Shown in pieces: positions 7,120 through 16,416 of a stretch of 55,000 bases of DNA; within the stretch, counting starts at the first letter, position 1; every line of letters begins with the position of its first letter. The notes beneath the pieces were generated by a model, which worked only from the letters and a program-made list of their open reading frames with translations, was not told the DNA's origin and did no database searches. Made by a program: the position numbers and the translations under genes. This stretch comes from Gimesia alba (GTDB taxonomy: Bacteria; Planctomycetota; Planctomycetia; Planctomycetales; Planctomycetaceae): the NCBI RefSeq assembly GCF_007744675.1, contig NZ_CP036269.1, positions 2,340,046 to 2,395,045 of the forward strand, read 5' to 3'.

Positions 7120-7215
7120 AAGAAATTCTCCTTTCAGGAGAACACTTCATGCAAAAGACGCGCCAAACCGTTCACTTTTTTTGACGTTATGAGACAACCT
7201 CTAAACGGATATACT

Positions 7216-7395
7216 ATGTTTGGATGCGTAGCGAAACGGATAGTTGGACTTAGTATCGCAACGAATCTACACGCTGAAGCAGCCTATAACACTGTGTTTT
7301 CAATCGTCAAAGAAATTGTTGTCGAACAACTCGGTGTCGACGATGACAAGGTTGTTCCAACCGCTATATTTGTGATAGACCTTGGCGTAGGATGA
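7216..7395 (+). pseudogene. Decayed acyl carrier protein fragment
   Basis: Between the two insertion elements, the plus strand reads FSIVKEIVVEQLGVDDDKVV then FVIDLGVG and stop. This closely follows the first helix and loop of acyl carrier proteins (VKKIVAEQLGVD... FVxDLGADSLD). The match breaks off right before the DSL motif that carries the phosphopantetheine serine, so the product cannot act as a carrier. The first 20 or so codons after ATG 7216 do not match. This is a remnant of a core gene copy caught between mobile elements, not a functional ACP. Confidence 0.6.
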
Positions 7396-7492
7396 CGCAC
7401 ACAACAAATAAGAATTTGACATCGCGTAGTGACGCAGGAACGGAGCCGATGTTCAAATTCTCTGTTCAGGAAGGCCGTTAGCGAGGGGGCGC

Positions 7493-7735
7493 CTATGGGA
7501 TTTGCTTCCAGCAGCCTGCCTTGGAGCGGACGATTGATAGCCCAGTTTGCGATGGACACGTGGGCGATTGCCTTTGTTTGACTCTTGGTGGTATCCAAGT
7601 GGCAGTTTTTTCGATAGCTAGTGGAGTTTTCGGTCCATTTTTCGATGCGAATGCGATGAAGGCGCATATCTTCCTCGCCTCGCTTCCCGGTTGCGATTTT
7701 CGAATTTCGAATTGTAGGTATTCGGCAAGGATCAT
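7493..7735 (-). CDS. Possible small frame coupled to the IS91 transposase
   Basis: An 80-residue frame whose ATG overlaps the transposase TGA as ATGA, an arrangement that allows translational coupling. The product (MILAEYLQFEIRKSQPGSEA and on) matches no family I know, and parts read like a shifted frame. It may be chance. I list it only because of the overlap and its constant position at the transposase end. Confidence 0.2.
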   Translation of the reverse strand: MILAEYLQFEIRKSQPGSEARKICAFIAFASKNGPKTPLAIEKTATWIPPRVKQRQSPTCPSQTGLSIVRSKAGCWKQIP

Positions 7736-8862
7736 GGTGGCCCCCGCGCCTGAAGCTGTCGTTGCCAGATCAGCTTGCCCGTTTCGTTGGTGATCGCCAG
7801 CAGTTCCAACTCGCCTCCACAGTCGCTGCACGTTGGAGCGGGCGGCTTGGTGACTTTTGGCTGAAGCATGGCGCTGCCAAGCCAGAACGTCCATCCACGC
7901 CAGAGCCAGACGAGCCAACGAACTTCTGCCAGTTTTAGTTTGTGGTTGGGGCTCATCCAGCCGTAGTAGCGAATTTTCTGAAAGCCACTTGGCAAGATAT
8001 GTTGAGCGAAACTCGCGACGAACTGTTGCCCGGTTGCCCGTCGTGACACGTAGTGATGACTGCCCGTCAGCTTGACCCGATACGTAACTCCTTTTTCATC
8101 GACTTGTTCGATCCGGTTGTCGCTGATGGCCACCCGATAAACGTAAGGCGAAAGGTATTTCAACACCGCCCGGCCATCACCGACAGGTTGGATGTTCACG
8201 ACCCAGTTCTTTTTCAAGACGCCGTCAGGCAACTTGGAATACAAACCGGCTTCCTTCATCGCTTCGGCGAACCGCTGTTTGTACAGCTGCAAGGCAGGAC
8301 GCGGATGAAACAGCTGGTCTTTGTTGACCTGTAACCATTGCTTTCCGTCCTTGCTCACTCCACCGCCGGGAACAACGAAGTGAACGTGAGGATGGTAAGC
8401 CTGCAAGTCGCGGCCCCAGGTGTGGAGCACGCCAAAGAAGCCAATCTTGTCACTGCCAAGGTTCCGGGGAACCTTGAGTAACATTCGAATTGTTTCGCTA
8501 CCCGCTTTGAAGATCGCGTTGTAGCCCTCTTTTTGGTTGGCGCGCAGCAGTGGCCGCAGCTCCTGAGGAACCGTGAACGTCACGACAAAATGTTGCACTG
8601 GCAGTATCTTTTCGGTTTGGCTGGCGAGCCACAACGTTGTCTTGAGTTTTTGGCAATTGGGGCAGTGTCGGTTTCCACACGACCGTCCGACCCAATGCGT
8701 TCGCTCACAAGACTTGCACCGATAGATGACACTCCCGAGTCTGCCCGTTCGGCAACGCATGATGTAGCTGAGTACCTTGCGGTGGCCTAGCGGTACGCGT
8801 TGGTTGAACGATTCGAGGTAACCGGGAGCGTGTTGCCGAAGTGCATCGGCAACGGTCGGCAT
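7732..8862 (-). CDS. IS91-type Y2 transposase
   Basis: A 376-residue rolling-circle transposase. The N-terminus carries a zinc-binding cysteine cluster (CKSCERTHWVGRSCGNRHCPNC in two parts, residues 49-70). The HUH metal site is HPHVH (H157, H159, H161) followed by FVVPGGG. The two tyrosines lie in KYLSPYVYR (Y236 and Y240). A second cysteine pair (CSDCGG) sits near the C-terminus. Enzymes of this family nick one end of the element, replicate through it and join single strands, without making target duplications. ATG 8862 directly follows the stop codon of the recombinase, so the two are co-translated. All catalytic residues are present. Confidence 0.9.
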   Translation of the reverse strand: MPTVADALRQHAPGYLESFNQRVPLGHRKVLSYIMRCRTGRLGSVIYRCKSCERTHWVGRSCGNRHCPNCQKLKTTLWLASQTEKILPVQHFVVTFTVPQELRPLLRANQKEGYNAIFKAGSETIRMLLKVPRNLGSDKIGFFGVLHTWGRDLQAYHPHVHFVVPGGGVSKDGKQWLQVNKDQLFHPRPALQLYKQRFAEAMKEAGLYSKLPDGVLKKNWVVNIQPVGDGRAVLKYLSPYVYRVAISDNRIEQVDEKGVTYRVKLTGSHHYVSRRATGQQFVASFAQHILPSGFQKIRYYGWMSPNHKLKLAEVRWLVWLWRGWTFWLGSAMLQPKVTKPPAPTCSDCGGELELLAITNETGKLIWQRQLQARGPP

Positions 8863-9795
8863 CTACTTGTCGCTAAACCTTTGTGGCAGCGGCTTTCGAA
8901 CAAAGAGCTGGTTGATCAACTTCTGGGTGTCGGCCTCAGCGGTCTCGGTAAGATGCAGGTAAATCATCGTGGTCTGGAGGCTGGTGTGACCGAGGTACTT
9001 CTGAATCGCCTTGAGACTTGCTCCCGCTTCGAGGAGATGAGTGGCGTACGAGTGCCGCAGAGTATGGGTTGATACTTTTTTGCCAAACTTCAATTGTTTG
9101 GTGATCTTCTTGATCGCTCCCTGGGCAGCAGTCATGCTCATTGGTGTCGTGGCTGTCGCCCCCTGGCGATGATTGCGGCCATCAGCGGGAAACAGAAACG
9201 TCGGGTTACGATGAGTTATCCAGTATTCTCGCAGCCACACCAAGGTGGATGATGGTAAGGGGATGTAGCGGTCCTTGGCCCCTTTGCCACGGTGGATATG
9301 AACCATCATGCGTTGTCCGTCGATATCTCCGACGTGAAGATTGAGTCCTTCATCGATTCGTAGTCCGAGGGAATAGACAGTCCAGAAGAACGTAGCCATC
9401 CGAATCGTCGTGCAAGCATCAATGATTTGCTGCACTTGGCCTGGGGTGATGACTTCCGGAAGCGATTGAATATTCTGAAGTTTGGTTTCGGAAAGTGTTC
9501 TCCAATCACGCCGGCAAGTTCGGGTAAAGAAGAACTTGGTTCCGCTAAAAGCAACTCGAAGCGATCCATACGCAAACTGCTTCTCGATCTTCAAGTGCAG
9601 GAGCCACTGCCGCAGTTGCTCTTCGGTAACTTTGTCGGGCGAACGCTTTGAATAGTCGGCCAATTGCCGGACTGCTCGCAGGTAGCCGTGGATGGTTCGC
9701 TGTGCCATGCCGGCCAAATGCAGGTCGTCAGTCATCTGATCATAAAGCTTGCCGTTGAAATATTCGGAGCGGACAGAGTTGTTGTAATTCGCCAT
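8863..9795 (-). CDS. Tyrosine recombinase of the IS91-type element
   Basis: A 310-residue XerC-like recombinase. I start at ATG 9795, which follows GAAAGAGAAG; a GTG at 9828 is possible but has no such site. The N-terminal SAM-like core-binding domain (YDQMTDDLHLAGMAQRTIHGY) leads to the catalytic domain with YSLGLRIDEGLNL (first arginine), HTLRHSYATHLLEAG (HxxR), LGHTSLQTT, and the nucleophile in MIYLHL. Recombinases paired with IS91 relatives may resolve circles or help integration (inference). The stop codon abuts the transposase start, so the pair forms one transcription unit. Confidence 0.88.
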   Translation of the reverse strand: MANYNNSVRSEYFNGKLYDQMTDDLHLAGMAQRTIHGYLRAVRQLADYSKRSPDKVTEEQLRQWLLHLKIEKQFAYGSLRVAFSGTKFFFTRTCRRDWRTLSETKLQNIQSLPEVITPGQVQQIIDACTTIRMATFFWTVYSLGLRIDEGLNLHVGDIDGQRMMVHIHRGKGAKDRYIPLPSSTLVWLREYWITHRNPTFLFPADGRNHRQGATATTPMSMTAAQGAIKKITKQLKFGKKVSTHTLRHSYATHLLEAGASLKAIQKYLGHTSLQTTMIYLHLTETAEADTQKLINQLFVRKPLPQRFSDK

Positions 9796-10024
9796 CAGAT
9801 CTTCTCTTTCGTAAAGTGATTGGAACACAAAGAGAAAACGTGGCTCCCACTTGAGGCAAATGCTCGACTTTTTTCAGAAATTTCACTATAATTCAGCAAT
9901 GAAAACTACGCCGCGATAGCGGCTTACTTGAACAATACGATGCACGCGAAGCCGTCGACAGCGCGTTTACAAATGGAGTTATCAACCGCAACGGCCTGGT
10001 TATACAAGACGTTTGGCGAATGCT

Positions 10025-10741
10025 ATGGAACCGAAATCATCTTACACTTATCTCGAATCTAAAGTCACAGATATTTATGCGTACGACGTTGACGTTCACA
10101 TTACGGACTTTCCTGCATCCGCAGATCGCAAATGGCTTTATTTCTTCTCATTACAAGTGAACTTTACTCATCACGACGAGTGGGCTCATGGAGGTTTTCA
10201 ATGGTCCGGTACTCCCGAATTTCAAGACAATAACAACAAAGGCGTCAACTGGGGAGGCAAATCAGACTGGGAAGAACACGGGGGGGTTGGGGTAAACAAC
10301 ACACCGTTTTCATGGGAATGCGATCGTTGGTATCGATATCGTGTTTGGCGCGTTGATGAAGATTCTGAGGGATATCATCGGTGGCTCTTTGCGGTGATGG
10401 ACTATGCCACGAACGTCGAGCATCGATTTGGAATGGTCCGTACGAAATCTCAAAGCATCGCCAGTGCAGTGGTTTTCTCAGAGACTGGATACGGGGTTCA
10501 GTGCGACTCACCTACTACACGCGTGGAATGGCGGTCACCGTGTCTTCATTCACCAAGCGGCCAATCAACACCACACCGAATTGTTGCAAACTATAATGGT
10601 ACCTGTGCAAATCCAAATAATACCAATCAGGGATTGTTGTCCTCATCACCAATCAGCTGGTTTCATGAAACGAATACCAAACGGATCATTAACCCGAATG
10701 TTTGTATTTGGCCAACCTCTAGCTCTCTGACAAATGTGTGA
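10025..10741 (+). CDS. Orphan protein, possibly a beta-sandwich
   Basis: A 238-residue protein that I do not recognise. ATG 10025 is chosen over an upstream TTG at 10013; neither has a good ribosome binding site. The sequence is rich in aromatic residues and polar turns, for example FQWSGTPEFQDNNNKGVNWG, then FSWECDRWYRYRVWRVDED, then HRWLFAVMDYATNVEHRFGM. That alternation suggests a beta-sandwich (lectin- or glycosidase-like) fold (inference). It has no signal peptide. The gene lies between an IS91 element and the large STAND NTPase, which points the other way. It could be cargo of the island. Confidence 0.6.
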   Translation: MEPKSSYTYLESKVTDIYAYDVDVHITDFPASADRKWLYFFSLQVNFTHHDEWAHGGFQWSGTPEFQDNNNKGVNWGGKSDWEEHGGVGVNNTPFSWECDRWYRYRVWRVDEDSEGYHRWLFAVMDYATNVEHRFGMVRTKSQSIASAVVFSETGYGVQCDSPTTRVEWRSPCLHSPSGQSTPHRIVANYNGTCANPNNTNQGLLSSSPISWFHETNTKRIINPNVCIWPTSSSLTNV

Positions 10742-10797
10742 AGCTGGGATAAACTGACAGGTTAACTACTGGCTACTACCGTTTAAAATAGGAAGAG

Positions 10798-13700
10798 TTA
10801 TATTTCTCCTTTTGCAATTCTGTCTTCAAGGTCCATCGCCAATGGATTTTGCCGTTCTGAGAGAAGTCGGACGAGCTCGTGGAATGAATCGTCTGAATTG
10901 AATCCAAACTCAATCTCTTTTGATTTCCAACAGTGATCTAGAAGACATGCAATTTCATTTCCCAGATGCTCTTCATGGTTAAGCCAGTTAGGGTGGTCCT
11001 TTGCGACCTTAAGAATCCAATTTAGAGAAGGTATGAGAACTGACTCTGCAGCAGGTAAAGTTAACCATCGAATTAGATTTATAGCTGTGTCAGGTAAAAT
11101 CAAGACTCGTATGGCAACAGGCTCGTACCATTCAGTTAATTGTTTGAAAACATGTTTATGTTCACTTTGCCAGTATAAGTGATAGGACTTGTCAACGCCG
11201 ATTAAGTCGCACCAAAGATCGTTTCCATGCATTCGACTCTGTTCTCGATACTCTATCCATGTGTTGGTCTGAAGAGCCATCTGAACCATTTCTCTCCAAA
11301 TCAGAAAAAAGGTCTCTTGGTCACCAGATTTTAGCGACCCCAAAAACCAGGGATAAAGAAATTCCCTCACCCACCAACTGCATTGTCTTCCAAGTGCAAT
11401 AATGGGTTGCCATAAAGGACGTACTTCATTTACGTCATTGCTTTCTAGAATTACCTCTGCAATTTTTCCAAATATCCACTTATCGAACCTATATGGCATC
11501 CCACCATCAAGATGCATATCTAAGAGAATATTACCATCTATGTCTCGAATTTGAGCAAGAAAGGTACTCATATGGAGGGCTTCTTGCCAAAGGAAGATCC
11601 ATGAATTTCTTTCTTCCTGGGATGTGGCATCATTCAAAGGAGGAATCCAAGATAGTGCAGCTTGTACGATCGAGTCTGACATTGGAGGTACGAGATGAAA
11701 GGTGTCACGATCATTATGTCGATTATTTGCATACCAGACTCGAGGTTGACTTTGCCATGTCGAATTAAAATGTGGGAATTTGGGATTGAGTGAATTTGTG
11801 ATGAACGTTTTAGATTCGGCATTCCACCATTTGTCCATATCAAAAATATCTTCATCTTGATATTTTTTTATTTCTGAATGGTGTTCCCAATCTGCAGAAG
11901 AAAAACGAAGGACAAGATGTACAAGTTGAGGAAATGAATTTCCGATTGCGTTTCTGACTTCAAAAGCGGCTTTCAAAAGAATTGTTGTTATTTTATTACC
12001 AAAATGGGTTGCAATAATGGCAATCCATTCCCGATGTTTTTTGTCATCTAGATGATTTACCCATATCCGAGGTGCAATGCCAGCTACATTTAAAAGTAAT
12101 GCTGGAGTGAATAACCTTGTTGTATCGTTTGACTGTTTATAGGCTAGTAATTCGAAAGTGAATCTTTGAAGACGTGTTTCACACCAAGAGAGGCGATCCG
12201 GATATTCATTTAACCACTCTGCATTTATAGATAAAAGTAATGCTGCTATCGCTGTTTCAACCTGTAGCACTTCAAATTCTAAATCACTATCTTCAGTCAG
12301 GAGTTCTGAACGAATTTGTTGACCCATTTCCCAAAATTCCTCAAGAGCCGATGAATGGAATCTGGTAGGATCGGAAATAGAGTCACAGCATCCTTGAACT
12401 AGAACCTCACATTTTTCGAATGGATTGAGATCACTGAGCTGCTCGTCTTTGCTCGATTCATTAGACTGGAAATCTTGCTTGAATATCCAAACTTCGGAAT
12501 TAGTGTCAGTAGGCTCTTTGGTCCATGAATCTGGAGAGAAGACGCAATATAGATGTTCTAGTATTGCAATGAGATCTTTGGGGATATCTTCATTTAATCG
12601 TTTTGACCAATTCTGAATTTCTGAAAGAATACAACTTCTAAACTCTGGATCAGAGCCATACATGATAGCTGCAATTTTGATGAGTGGTTGTTTACGGAAT
12701 TGTGCCGTTAGCCAATCTCTTTGTTCATTAAAGTAGCTTTCTCCATATCGAGTATCAATTTGCGGCCCGAGAAAATTGAATCCTGAATCATTATAAAAAA
12801 AGTCGAAAGCATAGAATTCTGGAGTTAATAATATAGGTTTGAGAATGCCTTTGAATAGATCAGGTTTTTGTCTACCCAGGTCCGCCAACATGCCAATCAT
12901 CGCAACAGATTTAGATTCTTTAAAAATATTTCCTATATAGCATTCTATCGATTGCTTGTTTTCGAAAAGAGTTATAAGCCATTTTTCGAGAGCCATCAGC
13001 GATGAAGCGACTGCGCCATTACAACTACTTACTCCACGATTCCAGTAAAAGCATTCATATTCCCCTTGAAGACGGTTTCCGTTTTGAGATATTGGGATAC
13101 CATTTTCATTGATTGGACGATTTCTTGGGTATTTAGGTAGTTCACACCAACGGTCAGTGGCATGATTAACTAATCTAACAATTGTTTGTATCCCTTCATC
13201 TGGTGAGATTTGGAGGAAAGGAAGAAATGGTCCCTGTAAATAAAAAGGGAAGTGAAATTGCATGAGCCGTTTTACGGCTACATCATCATCAGAAAAATAT
13301 GAAGAATCGCTATCAAATGATCTATTGCATTTAACTTCAACGAGCACCGCAAGTAACATTTGGCGTGTGAGTGTTGGATTGATCTCCATCAAAACTTCTG
13401 GTGGACTTCTACTGATACAAGCATCGAGAAAAGCTTCATCAACTTCAAATAATGGTCCGTCGGGCCAAGACGGAGATTGATACTGGGTCTGCAATCTTTT
13501 ACGCCGTCGGTCTTTGACAGAATTATCCATTGTCAATTTAGTACCATCGTCTTTCACTTCAAAATCGACAGGGGTCAATGAACACGCCTGCATGATAAGA
13601 GTGGAAAGTTGGTCTGGTAATTCGTGAGCTGCAGCGAGTGCTGCTGAGTAGCAGATCGAAGCATCTTCGTCTTCTAAATAGCGGTTTGTTAATCGGCTCT

Positions 13701-16014
13701 GGTGCATATCCTCTGCAACACTCACAGCGATGCGTGCTGCAGTTGATCTTCCCGGGAAATCCAGTGGCGTCATCGTTAGCCAAGTCTGAGCAAGATTGGC
13801 ACTCTCAACTGCAGCGTACATGCGAAGGTCTTCAAGATGATGTTCAAAAAACTGGAACGCGGCGACCCATGATGCCCAAAACGATCGTGGATCTCGATTA
13901 ATTGTTCGAGAGAATGCATTGCCTTGACCATTTTCTGAGAGTGCTTGCACCAATTTCTGATTAGGTTGTGATGCTATATGACGGAATCGCCTGAGAAACC
14001 TTTTCAGTAACTCTCCTTCTTGTCTGACTAATACTGTCCAGATGAGTTTAAGAAGGCTTGTTTGGTTTGTGGCAAAGATAACAGCATCAAGCAGAAAGTC
14101 TGTGATCTTTGGAATACGATCAATGAGGTTTGCCCATTCAGACGTGTCTTTATTTTTTTCTAGTAGATGTACAGCGTATAAACGGATGGCACGATGCCAA
14201 TGTGGGCGACATGTTCGAGTGGCAAGAAAGTCATCTAGATTCTGAGTAGATGCGATAATTACTCTTTGCCTTGCCCAATCTCCGATTGAGTCGTGAGCAA
14301 ATGCAATTTTTTCGTCTTTTTCAACACAGATGCGATCTGTAATGAGACTTGAAAGGCACTGGCTTCCTTCTAAAAGTTCAATAAGTGGAGTGTTTTGTAT
14401 GCCATGATCTGCTTGTTTTTGCCCAAGTCTTTGCAAGAAGCTTGAACGTTCAATACCAAAATGTCCATTTTTGACTACTGATTCCCAGTACCAATCTACT
14501 AGGCTTGATTCACCTACCCAATTATCTGTATTGATATTCTTACCAGCTGATAAATGACTTGCTAGAAGATCAAGTATACGTGGTGTTCTAATGATTTCTG
14601 AAAGATGTGGTCTTGTTGCAAGAGTTAATAGTGAAGGAAACTTATCCCAGACAGATGTTAGTTGGGTAATAGTTGGCGATTGAATAACTAACTCTTGCCA
14701 GTTATTGATTGGGCATTCAGCCCTGATCAATTCGGTATAAATTCTTTTCCACTCTTCAGGTTGGCAGGATATTAGTATTCGAACGGAGCTTACTTTAGTA
14801 TCCACGGCTGCATGAATGAGGGCGGAAAGACGAGATATCGAGGATCTTGAAACTAGTCGGTCTACAGCATCTAGGATAAGAAATAACTGTTGATTATGAA
14901 TGGCCGCAAATAACTCATGGAGAGGATGACGGATACCTAGTCGCGTTTCGAGTTCATCAAGTTCAATTTCTTCCAGTAGAGATGCGTCAATCCAGACGAA
15001 AAGTTGTTCTCGGTTCCATGTCTCAGTACATTGTTTGAGGAGAACAGTCTTTCCAACCCCGGATTGTCCTAAGATTGCGATTGCCGGGTGTGTATTAACT
15101 GCATCGAGAACTTTTTGGCGCTGATTTACTCTTTCTAAATTGATATCAGGGCCGATGTTCATATGGACTAGCTCCAGACGTTTTCTAGTCCATTCTTCGA
15201 TCTTATTCCAGTCATCTTTATATCGAGGAAACGCTTTCAAATCGTGTGAGTTACGAAGTTGCTGGGCAAGCTTTGGAAGATCGTAATAACCACTTTTAGG
15301 TCTAGCTTTTTTGGCTAGAACGACCAAGTTTTCCCATAGTGCCACTGCGTCATCTGGTGATTCAGAGCGTATCGCCATTCGGCAGAATTCAATAGCCGCT
15401 CTATAATCTTTTGAAGGTTCTTCAAGAAAATCAAACTGTTCAATAAAGATACATGAAACTAGTCGTACTGTCTCCTCCTCATTCATATCAGCGAGATCAT
15501 TTGGGCATTGGAGACTTGCAAGTAAAGGCCCCTCGTTCGCTGCATATCCAGGAAGGGAAATGCGATTCATGAGGTCAGCAGAATGCTGAGAACGCGCCTT
15601 TGTTAGAAGACCTTGTATCGATTTCCATACTTTTGTCCCATGAGGTGCTGTTGCCATTCCAAGAAAGTCACTGTCGATCTCAAAATGGGGATTAATCTTT
15701 TCTGAAGAGAGGAACTGCTGCCATATCGCTCTGGTAAAATCTTGCGGTGCTTTTTTACTTGAAAATTGAGTGTTACTTTTTATAGAAAGTGCCCAACGTT
15801 TTATTCCCGATGGACTTTTGAGTGTAATCAATAAGTCATCGAGGAACCATCCGAGAGTTTTGGTCTGAAAATCGAGGCGTGAAACGAAACCATAATCTGG
15901 ATTTAATGGAGCCTTTTGAAGTAGTAACAGAATAAGAAAGTGGGCAACAACATAATCTTCAAAGTCGAATCCTTCTCCTGCAGTTATTTTGGAAGGAGTC
16001 GCTCGTATCGCCAT
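10798..16014 (-). CDS. Giant STAND NTPase with nuclease-like N-terminus; Avs-type defence candidate
   Basis: A 1738-residue protein in three parts. Residues about 12-100 look like a PD-(D/E)xK-type nuclease: GFDFEDYVVAHFL (E19), FQ(50)...WFLDD (D59, D60) and WALSIKSN (K79), with serine where Glu or Gln is usual. Residues about 290-560 form a STAND/NACHT-type ATPase with Walker A GQSGVGKT (316-323) and Walker B LFLILDAVDRL (377-387). The remaining 1100 residues or so are helical, like the repeat sensors of such proteins. The layout (nuclease effector, switch ATPase, long sensor) is that of Avs-type antiphage proteins, which degrade DNA when the sensor binds a phage protein. The gene looks AT-rich against its neighbours, stands alone, and sits in an island beside a tRNA. 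ATG 16014 follows AAAGGA by 8 nt. The specific family and target are unknown. Confidence 0.7.
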   Translation of the reverse strand: MAIRATPSKITAGEGFDFEDYVVAHFLILLLLQKAPLNPDYGFVSRLDFQTKTLGWFLDDLLITLKSPSGIKRWALSIKSNTQFSSKKAPQDFTRAIWQQFLSSEKINPHFEIDSDFLGMATAPHGTKVWKSIQGLLTKARSQHSADLMNRISLPGYAANEGPLLASLQCPNDLADMNEEETVRLVSCIFIEQFDFLEEPSKDYRAAIEFCRMAIRSESPDDAVALWENLVVLAKKARPKSGYYDLPKLAQQLRNSHDLKAFPRYKDDWNKIEEWTRKRLELVHMNIGPDINLERVNQRQKVLDAVNTHPAIAILGQSGVGKTVLLKQCTETWNREQLFVWIDASLLEEIELDELETRLGIRHPLHELFAAIHNQQLFLILDAVDRLVSRSSISRLSALIHAAVDTKVSSVRILISCQPEEWKRIYTELIRAECPINNWQELVIQSPTITQLTSVWDKFPSLLTLATRPHLSEIIRTPRILDLLASHLSAGKNINTDNWVGESSLVDWYWESVVKNGHFGIERSSFLQRLGQKQADHGIQNTPLIELLEGSQCLSSLITDRICVEKDEKIAFAHDSIGDWARQRVIIASTQNLDDFLATRTCRPHWHRAIRLYAVHLLEKNKDTSEWANLIDRIPKITDFLLDAVIFATNQTSLLKLIWTVLVRQEGELLKRFLRRFRHIASQPNQKLVQALSENGQGNAFSRTINRDPRSFWASWVAAFQFFEHHLEDLRMYAAVESANLAQTWLTMTPLDFPGRSTAARIAVSVAEDMHQSRLTNRYLEDEDASICYSAALAAAHELPDQLSTLIMQACSLTPVDFEVKDDGTKLTMDNSVKDRRRKRLQTQYQSPSWPDGPLFEVDEAFLDACISRSPPEVLMEINPTLTRQMLLAVLVEVKCNRSFDSDSSYFSDDDVAVKRLMQFHFPFYLQGPFLPFLQISPDEGIQTIVRLVNHATDRWCELPKYPRNRPINENGIPISQNGNRLQGEYECFYWNRGVSSCNGAVASSLMALEKWLITLFENKQSIECYIGNIFKESKSVAMIGMLADLGRQKPDLFKGILKPILLTPEFYAFDFFYNDSGFNFLGPQIDTRYGESYFNEQRDWLTAQFRKQPLIKIAAIMYGSDPEFRSCILSEIQNWSKRLNEDIPKDLIAILEHLYCVFSPDSWTKEPTDTNSEVWIFKQDFQSNESSKDEQLSDLNPFEKCEVLVQGCCDSISDPTRFHSSALEEFWEMGQQIRSELLTEDSDLEFEVLQVETAIAALLLSINAEWLNEYPDRLSWCETRLQRFTFELLAYKQSNDTTRLFTPALLLNVAGIAPRIWVNHLDDKKHREWIAIIATHFGNKITTILLKAAFEVRNAIGNSFPQLVHLVLRFSSADWEHHSEIKKYQDEDIFDMDKWWNAESKTFITNSLNPKFPHFNSTWQSQPRVWYANNRHNDRDTFHLVPPMSDSIVQAALSWIPPLNDATSQEERNSWIFLWQEALHMSTFLAQIRDIDGNILLDMHLDGGMPYRFDKWIFGKIAEVILESNDVNEVRPLWQPIIALGRQCSWWVREFLYPWFLGSLKSGDQETFFLIWREMVQMALQTNTWIEYREQSRMHGNDLWCDLIGVDKSYHLYWQSEHKHVFKQLTEWYEPVAIRVLILPDTAINLIRWLTLPAAESVLIPSLNWILKVAKDHPNWLNHEEHLGNEIACLLDHCWKSKEIEFGFNSDDSFHELVRLLSERQNPLAMDLEDRIAKGEI

Positions 16015-16349
16015 TAAAATAATCCTTTATTATTTAGTTACCATAATCTGTGATGTTTTTGAGGTTTCTGGTCTATCAATGGGGCCTGTGATTTTCTCGA
16101 TACTATCAAGAGGTGATTAGAATTAACTTAATAGTTGTAAATGATGAAAGTTAGTGTTTGATTTGATTAGTGATTATAGCACTGTACGTTTCTGTTGGAA
16201 TTTGAAATCAGTGAATACATTCAAATCTATAATTTAATTGCAAACCTTTTCAAATGTGACAATCACTAAAGGAAGATAGAAACTCTCAATAACTAAAAAT
16301 CGTAATGTGTCAAATCGCATTAGTGGGGGGATAAGTGGGGGGAACAAAA
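16015..16349. other. AT-rich intergenic region with a tandem G-rich repeat
   Basis: This should hold the promoter of the STAND gene, though I cannot name the boxes. At 16322-16343, AGTGGGGGGA occurs twice in tandem, 12 nt apart. It lies just outside the terminator of tRNA-Arg, where island junctions are often found. No gene is seen. Confidence 0.4.
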
Positions 16350-16378
16350 AAGGCCTTCGTCTGAGTGACTAAGGCCTT
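16350..16378 (-). terminator. Rho-independent terminator of the tRNA-Arg gene
   Basis: AAGGCCTT occurs at both ends (16350-16357 and 16371-16378), with GTC/GAC pairing further inside. On the minus strand the hairpin is followed by a T-run, so it ends transcription of tRNA-Arg. Confidence 0.75.
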
Positions 16379-16416
16379 GGATTTGTAAGTTGTGGTTTTG
16401 AAATGACTTGAAAAAG

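Larger units (their letters stand above)
6266..7201 (-). mobile_element. IS5-type insertion sequence, about 936 bp
   Basis: The ends match as an imperfect inverted repeat: GAGGGCATCTCAAAAC starts at 6266 and the complement of the right end reads GAGGTTGTCTCATAAC, ending at 7201. Both ends are flanked by TA (6264-6265 and 7202-7203), which could be a target duplication. Inside are two overlapping transposase frames on the minus strand joined at an A7 slippery run. The IS lies just past the integrase stop. The group assignment (IS427-like) comes from the two-frame layout and the DDE motifs. Confidence 0.75.
7464..9933 (-). mobile_element. IS91-type element with its own tyrosine recombinase
   Basis: Two abutting minus-strand genes, a tyrosine recombinase and an IS91-type Y2 transposase, define the element. 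The boundaries are approximate. A GTTC at 7464-7467, left of the transposase, and a GAAC at 9930-9933, beyond the recombinase, are compatible with the GAAC/CAAG-type target preference of IS91 relatives. A small palindrome GCCGC-GATA-GCGGC lies near the right end (about 9910-9923). No inverted repeats are expected for this family. Confidence 0.55.
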
